Below are positions 28,828-38,294 of a stretch of 64,000 nt of DNA, in pieces. The position numbers and the translations under genes were made by a program. Position 1 is the stretch's first letter. The number at the start of each line of letters is the position of its first letter. The notes beneath the pieces are model-generated. The model worked only from the letters and a program-made list of their open reading frames with translations. It searched no databases and was not told the DNA's origin. The stretch is taken from positions 16,270 to 80,269 of the forward strand of contig LDXJ01000048.1 of the NCBI GenBank assembly GCA_001029295.1. The letters run 5' to 3'. The stretch comes from Peptococcaceae bacterium CEB3. GTDB lineage: Bacteria; Bacillota; Desulfitobacteriia; Desulfitobacteriales; Desulfitobacteriaceae.

Positions 28828-29580
28828 ATGAGTGATCAGGTCTTCGATGAACATGTGGCACAGCTCTATCAATGGATCGGCCAGCGCTTGAGCAGTTGCC
28901 CGACGCGGGACGGAATTGCTTTCTATCACCGCACGGATAAGGTGCTCAAGGTAGTTAGACAGAAAAAAGGGTGGCATCTGCAGTTCAATGTTCCGATACC
29001 CGAGCGTCCGGGCATGGTCGAGCTCACACCCGAAGAAGTCCGGCGCAAAAAACTGGGCAAGACACGCTGGGTGTATAGGGGAGAATCTGACTCCGACGCG
29101 CGCGAATTGGTCCTGGCGGCTTTGAATGGGCTGCCGCATCGCCAGCTGATCGATCCGGCCATGAGCCGGGATGATGTGAACACGGTTTGCCGGGCGACTT
29201 GTCCCTGCCTGAAAAAAATGGAACATTTGACGACGAACCGGGCGTTGCCGGAGGATATCCGCTCCTCTCTCCGGGATGCGCATGGTCTCCTTTTGTCCGG
29301 AGAAAACGTTCAATTTCTTCAGGCCGCCCAAAAGGGGATCGAGGACGTGACGGCGTTTCTCTTGCGGCAGAGGGGAATTGAGCCGAGGGAAATGGGTATT
29401 GCGGCCAAAGTCGATAAGCTGATCGAGTTGCAGGTTGTGGCGAAGTATTTGCGTGACGAGGTCGAGATGCTTTTCGCCCAACCCAGTTACGAACGCTTTT
29501 ACAGCAGCCAGGAACGGGCTTATCCGCTGGCGCTGATGTTTATTTCCCTGCTGAGCAAGCTTGCCAAGGCCTGTTCTTGA
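28828..29580 (+). CDS. Hypothetical protein, family not recognised
   Basis: 250 residues, soluble, no signal peptide. N-terminal half contains a Trp/Tyr-rich beta-like segment (WHLQFNVPIPERPG, WVYRGESDSDARE); the middle has RATCPCLKKMEH with two close cysteines; the C-terminal half is helical. ATG 28828 follows AAAAGGGG. No family can be named. It is followed by the DmpA-type peptidase after about 60 bp. Confidence 0.7.
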   Translation: MSDQVFDEHVAQLYQWIGQRLSSCPTRDGIAFYHRTDKVLKVVRQKKGWHLQFNVPIPERPGMVELTPEEVRRKKLGKTRWVYRGESDSDARELVLAALNGLPHRQLIDPAMSRDDVNTVCRATCPCLKKMEHLTTNRALPEDIRSSLRDAHGLLLSGENVQFLQAAQKGIEDVTAFLLRQRGIEPREMGIAAKVDKLIELQVVAKYLRDEVEMLFAQPSYERFYSSQERAYPLALMFISLLSKLAKACS

Positions 29581-29641
29581 CCAAAAAGCTCACGGTTCTA
29601 AGGCCCCTCTCTTCCCCATAGGGTTGAGGGGGGTGATTTTT

Positions 29642-30769
29642 TTGCCGTGTCAACCGGAATGCCGGGGGGATGGCTGGCTGGGAGTGTCCGGGGCAGCGGG
29701 ACGACTGAGTCCTCGCGCGCTCGGCCTGTGGCTCGGTGCTCTGCCGGCGGGAAGGTTCAATAACCTAACCGATGTGCCCGGGGTTACAGTGGGGCACGTT
29801 TCTCTCATTCGCGGCCAAGGCCCGCTGGTACCCGGACAAGGGCCTGTGCGCACCGGGGTCACTGCTGTTGTTCCACATGCCGGAAATATGTACCGCCGGC
29901 CCTGCCGGGCCGCTGTTTACGTCTTTAACGGGTTCGGCAAGTCCATAGGAGTTCCCTATATTCGGGAAACTGGGCTTATCAATGCTCCCATCCTGCTCAC
30001 AAATACTTTAAGTGTCAACGACGTGGCGAACGGAGTGATTGACTATCTCTTGCGGCAAAACGGCAAGATCGGTAATGATGCCCGGACGCCGGACATCGTG
30101 GTGTTTGAGTGTGACGATTCCTATCTTAACGATATTCGTGGCCGGCATGTGAAACCCTGGGATGCTATCCTTGCCCTAGAGAGAGCGGCTGCGGGGCCGG
30201 TGGCGCAGGGAAATGCAGGTGCGGGAGTGGGCATGTCCTGTTTCCAACTGAAGGGAGGGATCGGCAGTGCCTCCCGGCTGATCCCAGGGAAGACCGGGGC
30301 CAGGTTTGTCTTGGGCATGCTGGTTTTGGCAAATTTCGGTTTGCAGGAGGATTTACTGGTCAACGGGGTGCCTGTGGGAAGATTGCTGCCAGCCGAGGCG
30401 AGCGGCTCGCACGTGCCGGGCTCTCTCATCAGCGTTGGGGTCACCGATGCTCCTCTTTCCAGCAGGCAGCTGGAAAAGTTGGCCGCGCGTACGGCTTTGG
30501 GGCAGGCCCGCACGGGTTCGCTGTCGCGCACCGGCAGCGGGGATTTTGCATTGCTTGTGAGCACCGCTCCTTTGACGGAGTGTGGGAGTGTCTCCGACTG
30601 GGCACTGGACGGGTATTACCAGGCAATAGTGGAAGCGACAGCCGAAAGCATCTGGAATGCTATTTTTCTGGCAGAAACGATGGTCGGGAGGGACGGGCAT
30701 CTCAGGAAAGCCTTGCCCGTGGGGGAAACCTTGGCGATCATCAGAAGTTGGGCGGGGGGTTTGAATTAG
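29642..30769 (+). CDS. P1/S58 family aminopeptidase (DmpA-like)
   Basis: Autoprocessing N-terminal-nucleophile peptidase of the DmpA/BapA family, which release N-terminal or beta-amino acids. Conserved parts: NNLTDVPGVTVGH, VTAVVPH, VYVFNGFGKSIG, LTNTLSVN, NAGAGVGM and GGIGSASR, where Gly-Ser209 is the likely self-cleavage point. TTG 29642 has GAGGGGGGTGA five bases upstream. 375 residues. Its 3' end overlaps by four bases the end of the convergent LysR gene. Confidence 0.88.
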   Translation: MPCQPECRGDGWLGVSGAAGRLSPRALGLWLGALPAGRFNNLTDVPGVTVGHVSLIRGQGPLVPGQGPVRTGVTAVVPHAGNMYRRPCRAAVYVFNGFGKSIGVPYIRETGLINAPILLTNTLSVNDVANGVIDYLLRQNGKIGNDARTPDIVVFECDDSYLNDIRGRHVKPWDAILALERAAAGPVAQGNAGAGVGMSCFQLKGGIGSASRLIPGKTGARFVLGMLVLANFGLQEDLLVNGVPVGRLLPAEASGSHVPGSLISVGVTDAPLSSRQLEKLAARTALGQARTGSLSRTGSGDFALLVSTAPLTECGSVSDWALDGYYQAIVEATAESIWNAIFLAETMVGRDGHLRKALPVGETLAIIRSWAGGLN

Positions 30770-31668
30770 CACAGGAAGTTCTCATCCGCGTCGGTGATAA
30801 AACTGAGGAAACGTTTGGCCGCGGTCGACAAAGATTTGTGCACGGGATAGACCACATAATAAGTAAGGGACATGGGCAGGCCGGAGACGGTCAACACCCG
30901 CAGGGTATTGGTTTCCGACTCTTTACGCACGCTGAGCCGGGGCACTACGGCTGATCCCAGTCCCGCGGCCACCGCGTTTTTGATGGCGTCGATGCTGCCC
31001 ATCTCTGTCACAACATTCAGTTCGGAAAGAGAATGACCCTGCAGTTCCAAGACGTTCGCCAGTATTCTTCGTGAACCGGATCCTTCTTCACGCAGTATCA
31101 GGGGCAGTTGAAGAAAGTCTTCCAGGCTCAGGCTTTCATCCGGACAAGGATGAGCGGCGGGCAGGATGAGGACGAGTTCGTCGCTTGTCACCGGTACGGC
31201 TGCCAGTTCCGGTATGACCACATCCCCTTCCAATACCCCAATGTCTACCTCGTCCGCATACAGTTTGCGGATAATCTCCACAGAGTTGGCTATGTCCAAG
31301 CGAACGGTCAATTCGGGGTAGCGTTCTTTGAAGAAGTAAATGCTGCAGGGCAATGAGACATTGCCGATGGATGTACTGGCTCCCACCACGAGTTGGTTAT
31401 TCTCCCGTAAAAGTACTTTTTCCAGTTCCGCTTCCATCTCGTCTTGCAAATCCATCATGCGCTGCGCATAGGTATAAAAGGTTTCCCCGGCCTTTGTCAA
31501 ACAGACGCCGTGGGGTGTCCTCTCAAAAAGTTGACCTCGATAGTATTCTTCGAGGTTTTTAATATGTGTGCTTACGGCCGGTTGACTCATGTGCAGCATC
31601 TTAGCCGCTTTGGAAAAACTCCGTAAGCGAGTGACCGCGCAAAAAATCTTTAATTGAAAGTTATCCAC
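30766..31668 (-). CDS. LysR family transcriptional regulator
   Basis: 300 residues. Winged helix-turn-helix (NFQLKIFCAVTRLRSFSKAA, MSQPAVSTHIKNLEEY) and LysR substrate domain (LVVGASTSIGNVSLP, AVAAGLGSAVVP). The GTG at 31668 (MDNFQL) is preferred to GTG 31680 because AAGGTGGG lies upstream. It is divergent from the TorD/molybdoenzyme operon with a 400-bp AT-rich spacer that holds a palindrome, so control of that operon and of itself is likely. Confidence 0.9.
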   Translation of the reverse strand: MDNFQLKIFCAVTRLRSFSKAAKMLHMSQPAVSTHIKNLEEYYRGQLFERTPHGVCLTKAGETFYTYAQRMMDLQDEMEAELEKVLLRENNQLVVGASTSIGNVSLPCSIYFFKERYPELTVRLDIANSVEIIRKLYADEVDIGVLEGDVVIPELAAVPVTSDELVLILPAAHPCPDESLSLEDFLQLPLILREEGSGSRRILANVLELQGHSLSELNVVTEMGSIDAIKNAVAAGLGSAVVPRLSVRKESETNTLRVLTVSGLPMSLTYYVVYPVHKSLSTAAKRFLSFITDADENFLC

Positions 31669-31864
31669 CTTAACACCCACCTTAAATCAAAGGCAAAGAA
31701 GAGACAAAAACCTAATGCTATTGTAAGGCGCACAGCGGCAAATGGCAACGCATAAAGAAAGAGCCAACAGGGGCGGTCCGGATGCAGGATAGAGGGTAAG
31801 GAAAGGCTTAGGGTCCGGACGGGAAATCAAGCTGGGGAATCTAGCACGGATCGCGATCCGAACC

Positions 31865-31880
31865 ATAAATATAAGTTATA
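31865..31880. promoter_or_regulatory. Candidate LysR-type operator
   Basis: ATAA-N7-TTAT (31865-31879) overlapping a perfect 11-bp palindrome TATAAGTTATA (31870-31880), in the spacer between the divergent LysR gene and the TorD gene. The form fits LysR-type boxes. Elsewhere in this 400-bp spacer I see only AT-rich sequence and no clear promoter pair. Confidence 0.4.
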
Positions 31881-32066
31881 GTAAGATAAACATTTCAAAT
31901 AAAGGTTGGAGAGGAAAAGGGTGTTATGATATCGAACTTTATACTTGAGATAACATTCTCTAATCTATCTCTGACCTGCAATGTCGAATATTGTCAGATA
32001 TTGGTGAAAGGAGGCAAGTTTTTTAAGCGCCGCAGGGGTATCAAGTTTGGATAGGGGGTGCCTCGG

Positions 32067-32627
32067 GTGGAACAGGAAACAGCGGAGGAACTATATCTTT
32101 CCTTTGCCGGGATTTTTCAGCGGCCACGGCCGGACATCGCCCGGCATTTGGAGGAATTGATCGACCTTTGGGCACAGGAAATACCGTCTTCGGAAAAGGT
32201 TATCGGCGAATTGCGCGATTTCTGCCGCGCTTTTCCGGCTGGGGAAGCGCGTGAAAATGCCTTGTGGGGAGAGTATATTCCACTTTTCGAAACAGGCCAT
32301 GTAGAGGCCCCGCCCTATGCTTCCGTGTACTTAGACGGTGAGGGTCTGGTTTTGGGGCGCGAGGCGGAAGAAGTGCGGAATTTTTACCTCTCTTCGGGAT
32401 ATGGGCTGGGAAGTGAGCAAGGAGAATTGCCCGACCATCTCGGGGTAGAATTGGAGTTTCTCGCCCTCTTAGCGGGAACGGGTTCCTGGGATGCGGCTCA
32501 GAGTTTCCGGCAAAAGCACCTGCTTCCTTTTCTCCGGGTGATTTTGCCCAAGATCCGGGCAACCGAACGGCCGGTTTACAGCCAGGCGGCGGAGCTTTTG
32601 ACGTCTTGGCAACTGGGCCAGTGTTGA
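32067..32627 (+). CDS. TorD/DmsD family molybdoenzyme chaperone
   Basis: 186 residues, all-helical, with the TorD-family pattern LYLSFAGIFQRPRP near the N-terminus and EYIPLFETGHVEAPPYASVY, LPDHLGVELEFLALL in the middle. Such chaperones bind the Tat signal of a molybdopterin enzyme and help cofactor insertion before export. GTG 32067 has GGGGGTG seven bases upstream. It precedes the Tat-dependent catalytic subunit by about 180 bp, the expected partner. Confidence 0.88.
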   Translation: MEQETAEELYLSFAGIFQRPRPDIARHLEELIDLWAQEIPSSEKVIGELRDFCRAFPAGEARENALWGEYIPLFETGHVEAPPYASVYLDGEGLVLGREAEEVRNFYLSSGYGLGSEQGELPDHLGVELEFLALLAGTGSWDAAQSFRQKHLLPFLRVILPKIRATERPVYSQAAELLTSWQLGQC

Positions 32628-32809
32628 TGCTGTCAAGGAGGCGTTCAAGAGAAGGCCGGCGGGATGAACAGAGGTCGGAGGAACATCCGAAACGGGAGGA
32701 GTCGGGGCAGGCTCGTGAATAGGAATACTTTCCCTTAGTAATAGCGGTTATGCAATTGTGCCGTATCGCTTTTTTAACGTCATTCTATTTTTGAGGGGGC
32801 AAGAACTAT

Positions 32810-35056
32810 ATGCAACGCAGGCAATTCTTAAAAGGAGCCCTGTACGGAACCGGGGGAACCTTAGTGGCTCTAAGCGGTCTGGGTGCGGCCACGACTGCCC
32901 TAAACCCGCGTCGGGTTGCGGCCGCCGTGCCGGTTTCCCGCAAAACCGTGTATTCTTCTTGTGAAATGTGCCGCAACCAATGTCCGATTGCCGTGAAAGT
33001 CGAAAACGGGAAAGTGGTCAAAATTGACGGCAACCCGAACGATTCGGCCTTTGGCGGGGTCATTTGCGCCAGGGGCAACTCCGGACCCTCTTTACTGTAC
33101 GATCCGGAGCGGATCAAGAAACCCATGATTCGCACGGGAGAGCGAGGGAGCGGGAAGTTCAAAGAAGTCTCTTGGGATGAAGCCTATACGTATATCGCGC
33201 AAAAACTGAAGGCCGTGCAAGAGCAATATGGCGGTGAAGCGGTGGCTCAGACCAGTCATATAGGACCCTATGACGCATTTTTTCAGACGATCGGTAAGGC
33301 CATCGGAAGTCCTAACCTGTTCTCACATGAAGCGACTTGCCCTATGGCCCGGATTATTGGCTTAAATACCACTTTCGGCACGGCGGCCATCAATGCCGAT
33401 TACGCCAATACGAAATATCTGCTCGTAGTAGGCAGGAACTTCTTTGAAGGAATTCATGTCGCCCAGACCAGAGCCGTAGCCAAAGCACTGAGTCAAGGGA
33501 CCAAAATGGTCGTTTTGGACCCCCGTTTCAGTGTCCTGGCTGCGAAAGGGGAATGGCTTCCCATCAAAGGAACGACTGATCTGGCCTTTATGATGGCGTT
33601 GGCCAATGTGCTCATCGACGAGAAGTTATATGACGAAGAATTTATCAAGCAATATACGGTCGGCTTTGATAAGTGGGCGGCCCAGGTGAAAGACAAGACG
33701 CCGGCTTGGGCGGCCAAAGAGACCGGCATTTCTCAGGATACGATTATTCGGGTGGCGCGGGAACTGGCTCAGGCCAAGCCGCATTCCCTGATTGAGTACG
33801 GCTGGCGGACGACGTTCACCGCGGATGATTTTCAACTGCGCCGCGCGATCATGATCGTGAACATGATGCTGGGCAATTTCGAGGTTCCCGGGGGCTATTA
33901 CCAGGTCAAAGACGCGGGCAGCCTGAAAAAAGTCCCGGCCATGGCCGCCTACGCGAAAAAACTTGGGCCAATTAAAGCGCCGTCCTTCCCAAAACCGAAA
34001 AAAGGGAGAATTGATGGAACGGGTGAGAAAGGTACACCCCGCCAACTGACGCCCATCGCGGACGGAGCGGTCGGCCAGATTACTGAGACGATCCTGACGG
34101 GAAAACCTTATCCGATCAAAGCTTGGCTGGTGCATCGCTTCAATCCGGTCATGAGTATCGGAGACACAGAGAAGACATTGGCAGCCATTAAGAGACTGGA
34201 CCTTCTCGTGACCTGTGATCTGTATATGTCGGACACGGCTTACTATTCCGACGTCGTTCTGCCCGAATGCACGTATTTGGAACGGACGGAGCAAGTATTT
34301 GACATGTCCGGCCTCACCCCCAAATATGTCCTGCGTCAGCAGGCTGTCGACCCGGTCTATCCTGACACTAAACCGGCCTGGCAGATTTACAAGGAACTGG
34401 GGGAGAAGATGGGCTATGGTCAATATTTTCCCTACAAAGACATCGATGACTATGTGGAACGCCAACTTGCGCCCACTGGGATCTCGCGGAAAGTTTTTGC
34501 CAAGAAGGGCCTGTGGACGCCGGCCGGCATGAAACCCTTTTACGTCAGATCCAGTGATGCCAAGGCATCTCTGACTCTGTTGGCAACGAAGAGTAAAAAG
34601 ATCGAGATTTTCTCGGACGCTGTCCAAGAAGCGACGGGGGACGGAGTGCCAGTCTACGTTCAGTATCCTCAGCCGGGTGAAGGAGAATTTCGTCTTATTG
34701 AAGGAAAAGTTGCGGTGCACACCAACGTCGGAACGCACAATGTACCGGTACTGCACGAGTTGATGCCGGAGAATACGTTGTGGATCAACGCGAAAAGCGC
34801 CGCTAAACTCGGCCTTAAGACGGGGGATGCCATTGTCATTTCAGCCGGCAAGTACGAGCACAAGGGGACGGCCAACGTCACGGAAGGCATCAGACCGGAT
34901 ACCGTTTTCTGTTACCACGGATTTGGCCAGATTTCTCCCCAACTCACGCGTGCCTTTGGCAAGGGGATTAACGACAACAAACTGATTCCTGATCAATTGG
35001 GCCTTGTGGGTAACTCAATCACTTCCATGACTTTTGTCAAAGTTCGTAAAGCTTAA
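32810..35056 (+). CDS. Molybdopterin oxidoreductase, thiosulfate/polysulfide reductase type
   Basis: 748 residues. A twin-arginine signal (QRRQFLKG then a hydrophobic stretch to ~A30) directs export. N-terminal [4Fe-4S] ligands Cys51, Cys54, Cys58 and Cys86; Cys177 (HEATCPMAR) is the likely molybdenum ligand. The domain order and sequence match the PhsA/PsrA group of the complex iron-sulfur molybdoenzymes. The true electron acceptor (thiosulfate, polysulfide or another oxyanion) cannot be fixed. ATG 32810 with GAGGGGGC upstream. Partners follow in phsB-like and psrC-like genes. Confidence 0.9.
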   Translation: MQRRQFLKGALYGTGGTLVALSGLGAATTALNPRRVAAAVPVSRKTVYSSCEMCRNQCPIAVKVENGKVVKIDGNPNDSAFGGVICARGNSGPSLLYDPERIKKPMIRTGERGSGKFKEVSWDEAYTYIAQKLKAVQEQYGGEAVAQTSHIGPYDAFFQTIGKAIGSPNLFSHEATCPMARIIGLNTTFGTAAINADYANTKYLLVVGRNFFEGIHVAQTRAVAKALSQGTKMVVLDPRFSVLAAKGEWLPIKGTTDLAFMMALANVLIDEKLYDEEFIKQYTVGFDKWAAQVKDKTPAWAAKETGISQDTIIRVARELAQAKPHSLIEYGWRTTFTADDFQLRRAIMIVNMMLGNFEVPGGYYQVKDAGSLKKVPAMAAYAKKLGPIKAPSFPKPKKGRIDGTGEKGTPRQLTPIADGAVGQITETILTGKPYPIKAWLVHRFNPVMSIGDTEKTLAAIKRLDLLVTCDLYMSDTAYYSDVVLPECTYLERTEQVFDMSGLTPKYVLRQQAVDPVYPDTKPAWQIYKELGEKMGYGQYFPYKDIDDYVERQLAPTGISRKVFAKKGLWTPAGMKPFYVRSSDAKASLTLLATKSKKIEIFSDAVQEATGDGVPVYVQYPQPGEGEFRLIEGKVAVHTNVGTHNVPVLHELMPENTLWINAKSAAKLGLKTGDAIVISAGKYEHKGTANVTEGIRPDTVFCYHGFGQISPQLTRAFGKGINDNKLIPDQLGLVGNSITSMTFVKVRKA

Positions 35057-35088
35057 TTCCAAACTTCAAGTAAAAGAGGGTGAATGGA

Positions 35089-35649
35089 GTGGCGAAACAC
35101 TACGCCATGGTTATACAGCTGAAGAAGTGCCTCGGCTGCCAAGCCTGCACGGTGGCTTGCAAGTTCGAAAACAAAGTTCCGGACGGGCAGTACCGCACGA
35201 AGTCTCCGGCTATCGGACCCAGCGGGACTTATCCCCATGTTAAAGTGTTCTTCGAAAAACAGGCCTGCCAGATGTGCCAAGACGCACCCTGTGTCAAGGT
35301 CTGCCCGACCACGGCTTCCCACTACAACAAAGACGGTCTGGTTTTGATAGATAGCCACAAATGTGTCGGCTGCAAGTATTGCATGACCGCCTGCCCCTAT
35401 GATGCCCGCTTTATCAACAAGAACACGGGTACGGCCGATAAGTGCACGTTCTGTTATGATACCCGCATTACGAAGGGGGAAAAGCCGGGTTGTGTCAGCA
35501 CCTGTGTCGGGGGGGCGTTGCTCTTTGGCGATGCCAATGATCCCCAAAGTGAAGTGGCCCGCTACTTGGCCACCCATCGGACCGAGGTCCGCAAAGCGCG
35601 GTTTGGCACCCGGCCCAGTGTTCACTATGACTACGAAGGAGTGAAATAG
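35089..35649 (+). CDS. Iron-sulfur electron-transfer subunit (PsrB/PhsB-like)
   Basis: 186 residues with four cysteine groups for four [4Fe-4S] clusters (CLGCQACTVACK, CQMCQDAPCVKVCP, CVGCKYCMTACPYDAR, CTFCYD…CVSTC). It transfers electrons between the membrane subunit and the molybdenum subunit. No signal peptide; it should be co-exported with the Tat-bearing subunit. GTG 35089 is preceded by AGAGGGTGA, better than GTG 35080. Confidence 0.93.
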   Translation: MAKHYAMVIQLKKCLGCQACTVACKFENKVPDGQYRTKSPAIGPSGTYPHVKVFFEKQACQMCQDAPCVKVCPTTASHYNKDGLVLIDSHKCVGCKYCMTACPYDARFINKNTGTADKCTFCYDTRITKGEKPGCVSTCVGGALLFGDANDPQSEVARYLATHRTEVRKARFGTRPSVHYDYEGVK

Positions 35650-35651
35650 CG

Positions 35652-36575
35652 ATGGATATAACTTGGGGTGCCGGTGCCGCGAACCCAGTGATTTGGGGCT
35701 GGCTGATTGCCGTTTACCTTTTCTTAGCGGGTATTGCCGGCGGAGCGTTTCTGACGGCTTCCCTGACCGATTTGTTTAAGAAGAACGGCCCAGCAAAGGT
35801 CATTCGTTCAGGGGCTTTCCTTGCGCCGGTGGCAATCATCGTCGGGTTGGGACTTTTGGTTTTCGACTTGGGCCGGCCGTTAAGTTTTTGGAAACTCATT
35901 TTCAATGTTAATTTCGGTTCCGTCATGTCTATCGGAGTATTTATCATCTCAATCTTCACCGTCCTCTCTTTGGTCTATGCCTATCTGGTTTGGGCTTCCG
36001 TTAAGGTCGGCGGCAAGGTTCAAGTCAGAGTGGGAAGAGCCGCGAGCGAGGCGGCAGTGGCTGAAGCTGGCGGGACAGCGGGAGGACGCGAGATAGTCGC
36101 CATTTTGGGCGCGCTGTTTGCCTTGGGCACCGCGACTTACACCGGCTTTTTGCTGTCGGCGGTGTCGACCAATGTCTTCTGGAGTACTCATCTGCCGGGA
36201 ATTTCCGGAGTGCCTTTCCTGCCCTTTTTGTTCCTGGTTTCCGCTCTCTCTACCGGACTGGCGGCGACCTTGATTGGAGCGGGCAAGTGTGAAGATCTGA
36301 CTCTGTACAAGAAAATTGACATTGTTCTCATGGTCATCGAAATACTGCTGGTGGCCGTTCTCTATGCTTCTGTGCGGTCCGTGTTCTTCAGCGGGAACTT
36401 GGCGGTCCTGTTCTGGCTGGGTGTCGTAGTGATCGGTTTGTTGCTGCCTTTGCTGTTCTCGCTCTACGGAGTATCTCGGCACAAGAACTTGGTCGTGCCC
36501 ACCTGTGGTATGGTTGTCATCGGGGGTCTGGCCCTGCGCTGTTTCGTTGTCTATGCGGGGCAGCTGTTTAAGTAA
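35652..36575 (+). CDS. NrfD/PsrC-type quinol-interacting membrane subunit
   Basis: 307 residues, about eight membrane helices, typical of PsrC/NrfD (PVIWGWLIAVYLFLAGIAGG at the N-terminus). It anchors the complex and exchanges electrons with menaquinone. It starts two bases after the iron-sulfur subunit and the operon ends at the terminator at 36620. Confidence 0.92.
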   Translation: MDITWGAGAANPVIWGWLIAVYLFLAGIAGGAFLTASLTDLFKKNGPAKVIRSGAFLAPVAIIVGLGLLVFDLGRPLSFWKLIFNVNFGSVMSIGVFIISIFTVLSLVYAYLVWASVKVGGKVQVRVGRAASEAAVAEAGGTAGGREIVAILGALFALGTATYTGFLLSAVSTNVFWSTHLPGISGVPFLPFLFLVSALSTGLAATLIGAGKCEDLTLYKKIDIVLMVIEILLVAVLYASVRSVFFSGNLAVLFWLGVVVIGLLLPLLFSLYGVSRHKNLVVPTCGMVVIGGLALRCFVVYAGQLFK

Positions 36576-36619
36576 GGCGAACCGGCGGGCACTGTTTAAT
36601 GCTTGGCTCTAACCGAGAG

Positions 36620-36643
36620 GGTCCCGATTTTCGGGGCCTTTTT
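36620..36643 (+). terminator. Intrinsic terminator of the molybdoenzyme operon
   Basis: GGTCCCGA (36620-36627), loop TTT, TCGGGGCC (36631-36638) with one G-U pair, then TTTTT (36639-36643). Confidence 0.88.
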
Positions 36644-36714
36644 GGTATCTACAGGTATTTTGCCTTTCCCGGACGCGTAAACATGTATATGAATAACGCT
36701 GGGGGAGGATGCCT

Positions 36715-37923
36715 GTGAACAGTGGTTGGAGTCAAACGTGGGACGAGCACGCGGATCTTTTTGTAGCAAGGAATTGGCAGGAGTGTCCGTCGGAAAAAAA
36801 GAAGGCTTGGCATCTGCCGAACAAGTTCGCCTACTTTCAAGCGGGAGAAACGGCTTTGCGCGTGGGTATCGTGGCCAGTGCCGCCATTCCCCGGGAAGAG
36901 GAACTCTTGTTGGCCGGCGTGATGTGGGGAAATCGCTTGAGCAACGGAGCCAAAACCGTGATATACTTTGTGGCGCCGGATTTTTCGCCGTTCTTCCTGG
37001 AGGCCATGGGAAAAATCGGGGGAGTGCTCAATACCAGGGCGGTTTACTGGCGGGAGAGACTGACTCCCAGTTTGTATCTGGTGCCGGAGCAACGGACAGG
37101 TGGGGGCGATTATCCCACGTTGGGTGAATTGCGCCCTAGCTGGAGGACCTGGGGGCAAGGGCTCAATCCGGTGGCGCGCCAGCAGTTGGAGGTTGTCCGG
37201 GCTTATTTTGCCGGGATCGAAGGGATCCGCTGCGTGATGAAAGCGCAGCAGATCGCGTTCCTCTGGGGCCACCTGGAGATTGCCGAGATTGTGCGCAGGG
37301 GAAAGAAGTTTGAATTGGGCACGAAAGCCAAATGGGAAAAGGATCCCGAGTTGATGGGATTGTGGCAGAAAGCGGGCTGGGTCGAAGCTTCGGGCCATCT
37401 CAACCAGGAGTTCTGCCATTCGGTCGATAAGATCATCATTCAGCTGAGGGGGTTGAAGGAGCGCGGGCTGCTGAAAGCGCGAGAACTGCTCGATTGTTGG
37501 CTGTATCAGAGTGCCGGCGTCGTCTCCACGCTTTGGGGGAGGGCCTGGGAATGGCCCTGGCTGCCGGCGGAGCGGGGGCATAACTGGGTGACCGTGCTCG
37601 GCCAGTGGCATTATTTTACGGCTAACGGCCAGATGAGTATTGTCCTTCCGGTGCTGGAGAGACCGATGGCAGAAGCGAGCCTGAGTTTGATCCTCGCCGT
37701 TGTTTTGGAGAAAAGCGCGCTGCTGTCCGCTGTAACGGATGATGAGGGGCGCCGGCTGGAGTGGGACGGGCGAGTCCAGTGGCTGACCCTGCCGGAATGG
37801 GAACAGGACCTGCGGCGCTGGCACTGTTGGCTTAAGGCTCCCGAACAGTTTCCTATCTGGGTCCTGCCTGAGGGCTGGCAGAAGGAGCGGCTGGAGAATT
37901 TGAGCGGGAGTTTTTCTCCTTGA
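36715..37923 (+). CDS. Hypothetical protein, Trp-rich, family not recognised
   Basis: 402 residues from GTG 36715 (GGGGGAGG upstream), unusually rich in tryptophan, no signal peptide or membrane helix. Segments such as YFVAPDFSPFFLEAMGKIGG and IIIQLRGLKERGLLKARELL suggest an alpha/beta N-terminal half and a helical middle. Nothing identifies a family. It is a stand-alone gene between the molybdoenzyme terminator and a 370-bp spacer. Confidence 0.7.
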   Translation: MNSGWSQTWDEHADLFVARNWQECPSEKKKAWHLPNKFAYFQAGETALRVGIVASAAIPREEELLLAGVMWGNRLSNGAKTVIYFVAPDFSPFFLEAMGKIGGVLNTRAVYWRERLTPSLYLVPEQRTGGGDYPTLGELRPSWRTWGQGLNPVARQQLEVVRAYFAGIEGIRCVMKAQQIAFLWGHLEIAEIVRRGKKFELGTKAKWEKDPELMGLWQKAGWVEASGHLNQEFCHSVDKIIIQLRGLKERGLLKARELLDCWLYQSAGVVSTLWGRAWEWPWLPAERGHNWVTVLGQWHYFTANGQMSIVLPVLERPMAEASLSLILAVVLEKSALLSAVTDDEGRRLEWDGRVQWLTLPEWEQDLRRWHCWLKAPEQFPIWVLPEGWQKERLENLSGSFSP

Positions 37924-38294
37924 CTCTCGGCGGGGAGCACCTAAAGAATCGTGGTGCCGTCGCAGACGCCCTGCCGGAAACCGACGCTTTCAGTTAGTCT
38001 CAAAAGTGAAGACAGGGTTCGGCATAGAAAGGGCCGACAGGGCGCAAGAATAAAGCGAGCGGACCGAACTCGGAAAGAAGACGAACGGGAAGGGTGCAGG
38101 CAGGATCTCGTCAAAGTCGGATCGGTTCGCCGGATAGGCTTAAAACAATGGGCAGGCTTAAAACAATGGGCAGGATAAAAATAATAGGCCAGATAGGATA
38201 TATTAGCTGGTGTAAGGACTTTAGCCCCTGCCTGAAGGCTTAGGCAGGAATAGCGAGAGACGATGTCGAAGGAAAGGGCAACGGAGGATGATCC
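37924..38294. other. Non-coding spacer with hairpin
   Basis: No convincing gene; the minus-strand frame here is Ser/Arg/Pro-rich and lacks a ribosome site. It contains a direct repeat at 38137-38172 and a hairpin CCTGCCT (38227-38233)/AGGCAGG (38242-38248) about 50 bp before the thpR start. I do not recognise an RNA family. Confidence 0.5.
38137..38172 (+). repeat. Direct repeat of 18 bp
   Basis: GGCTTAAAACAATGGGCA occurs twice head-to-tail (38137-38154 and 38155-38172), followed by a decayed third copy. Confidence 0.85.
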
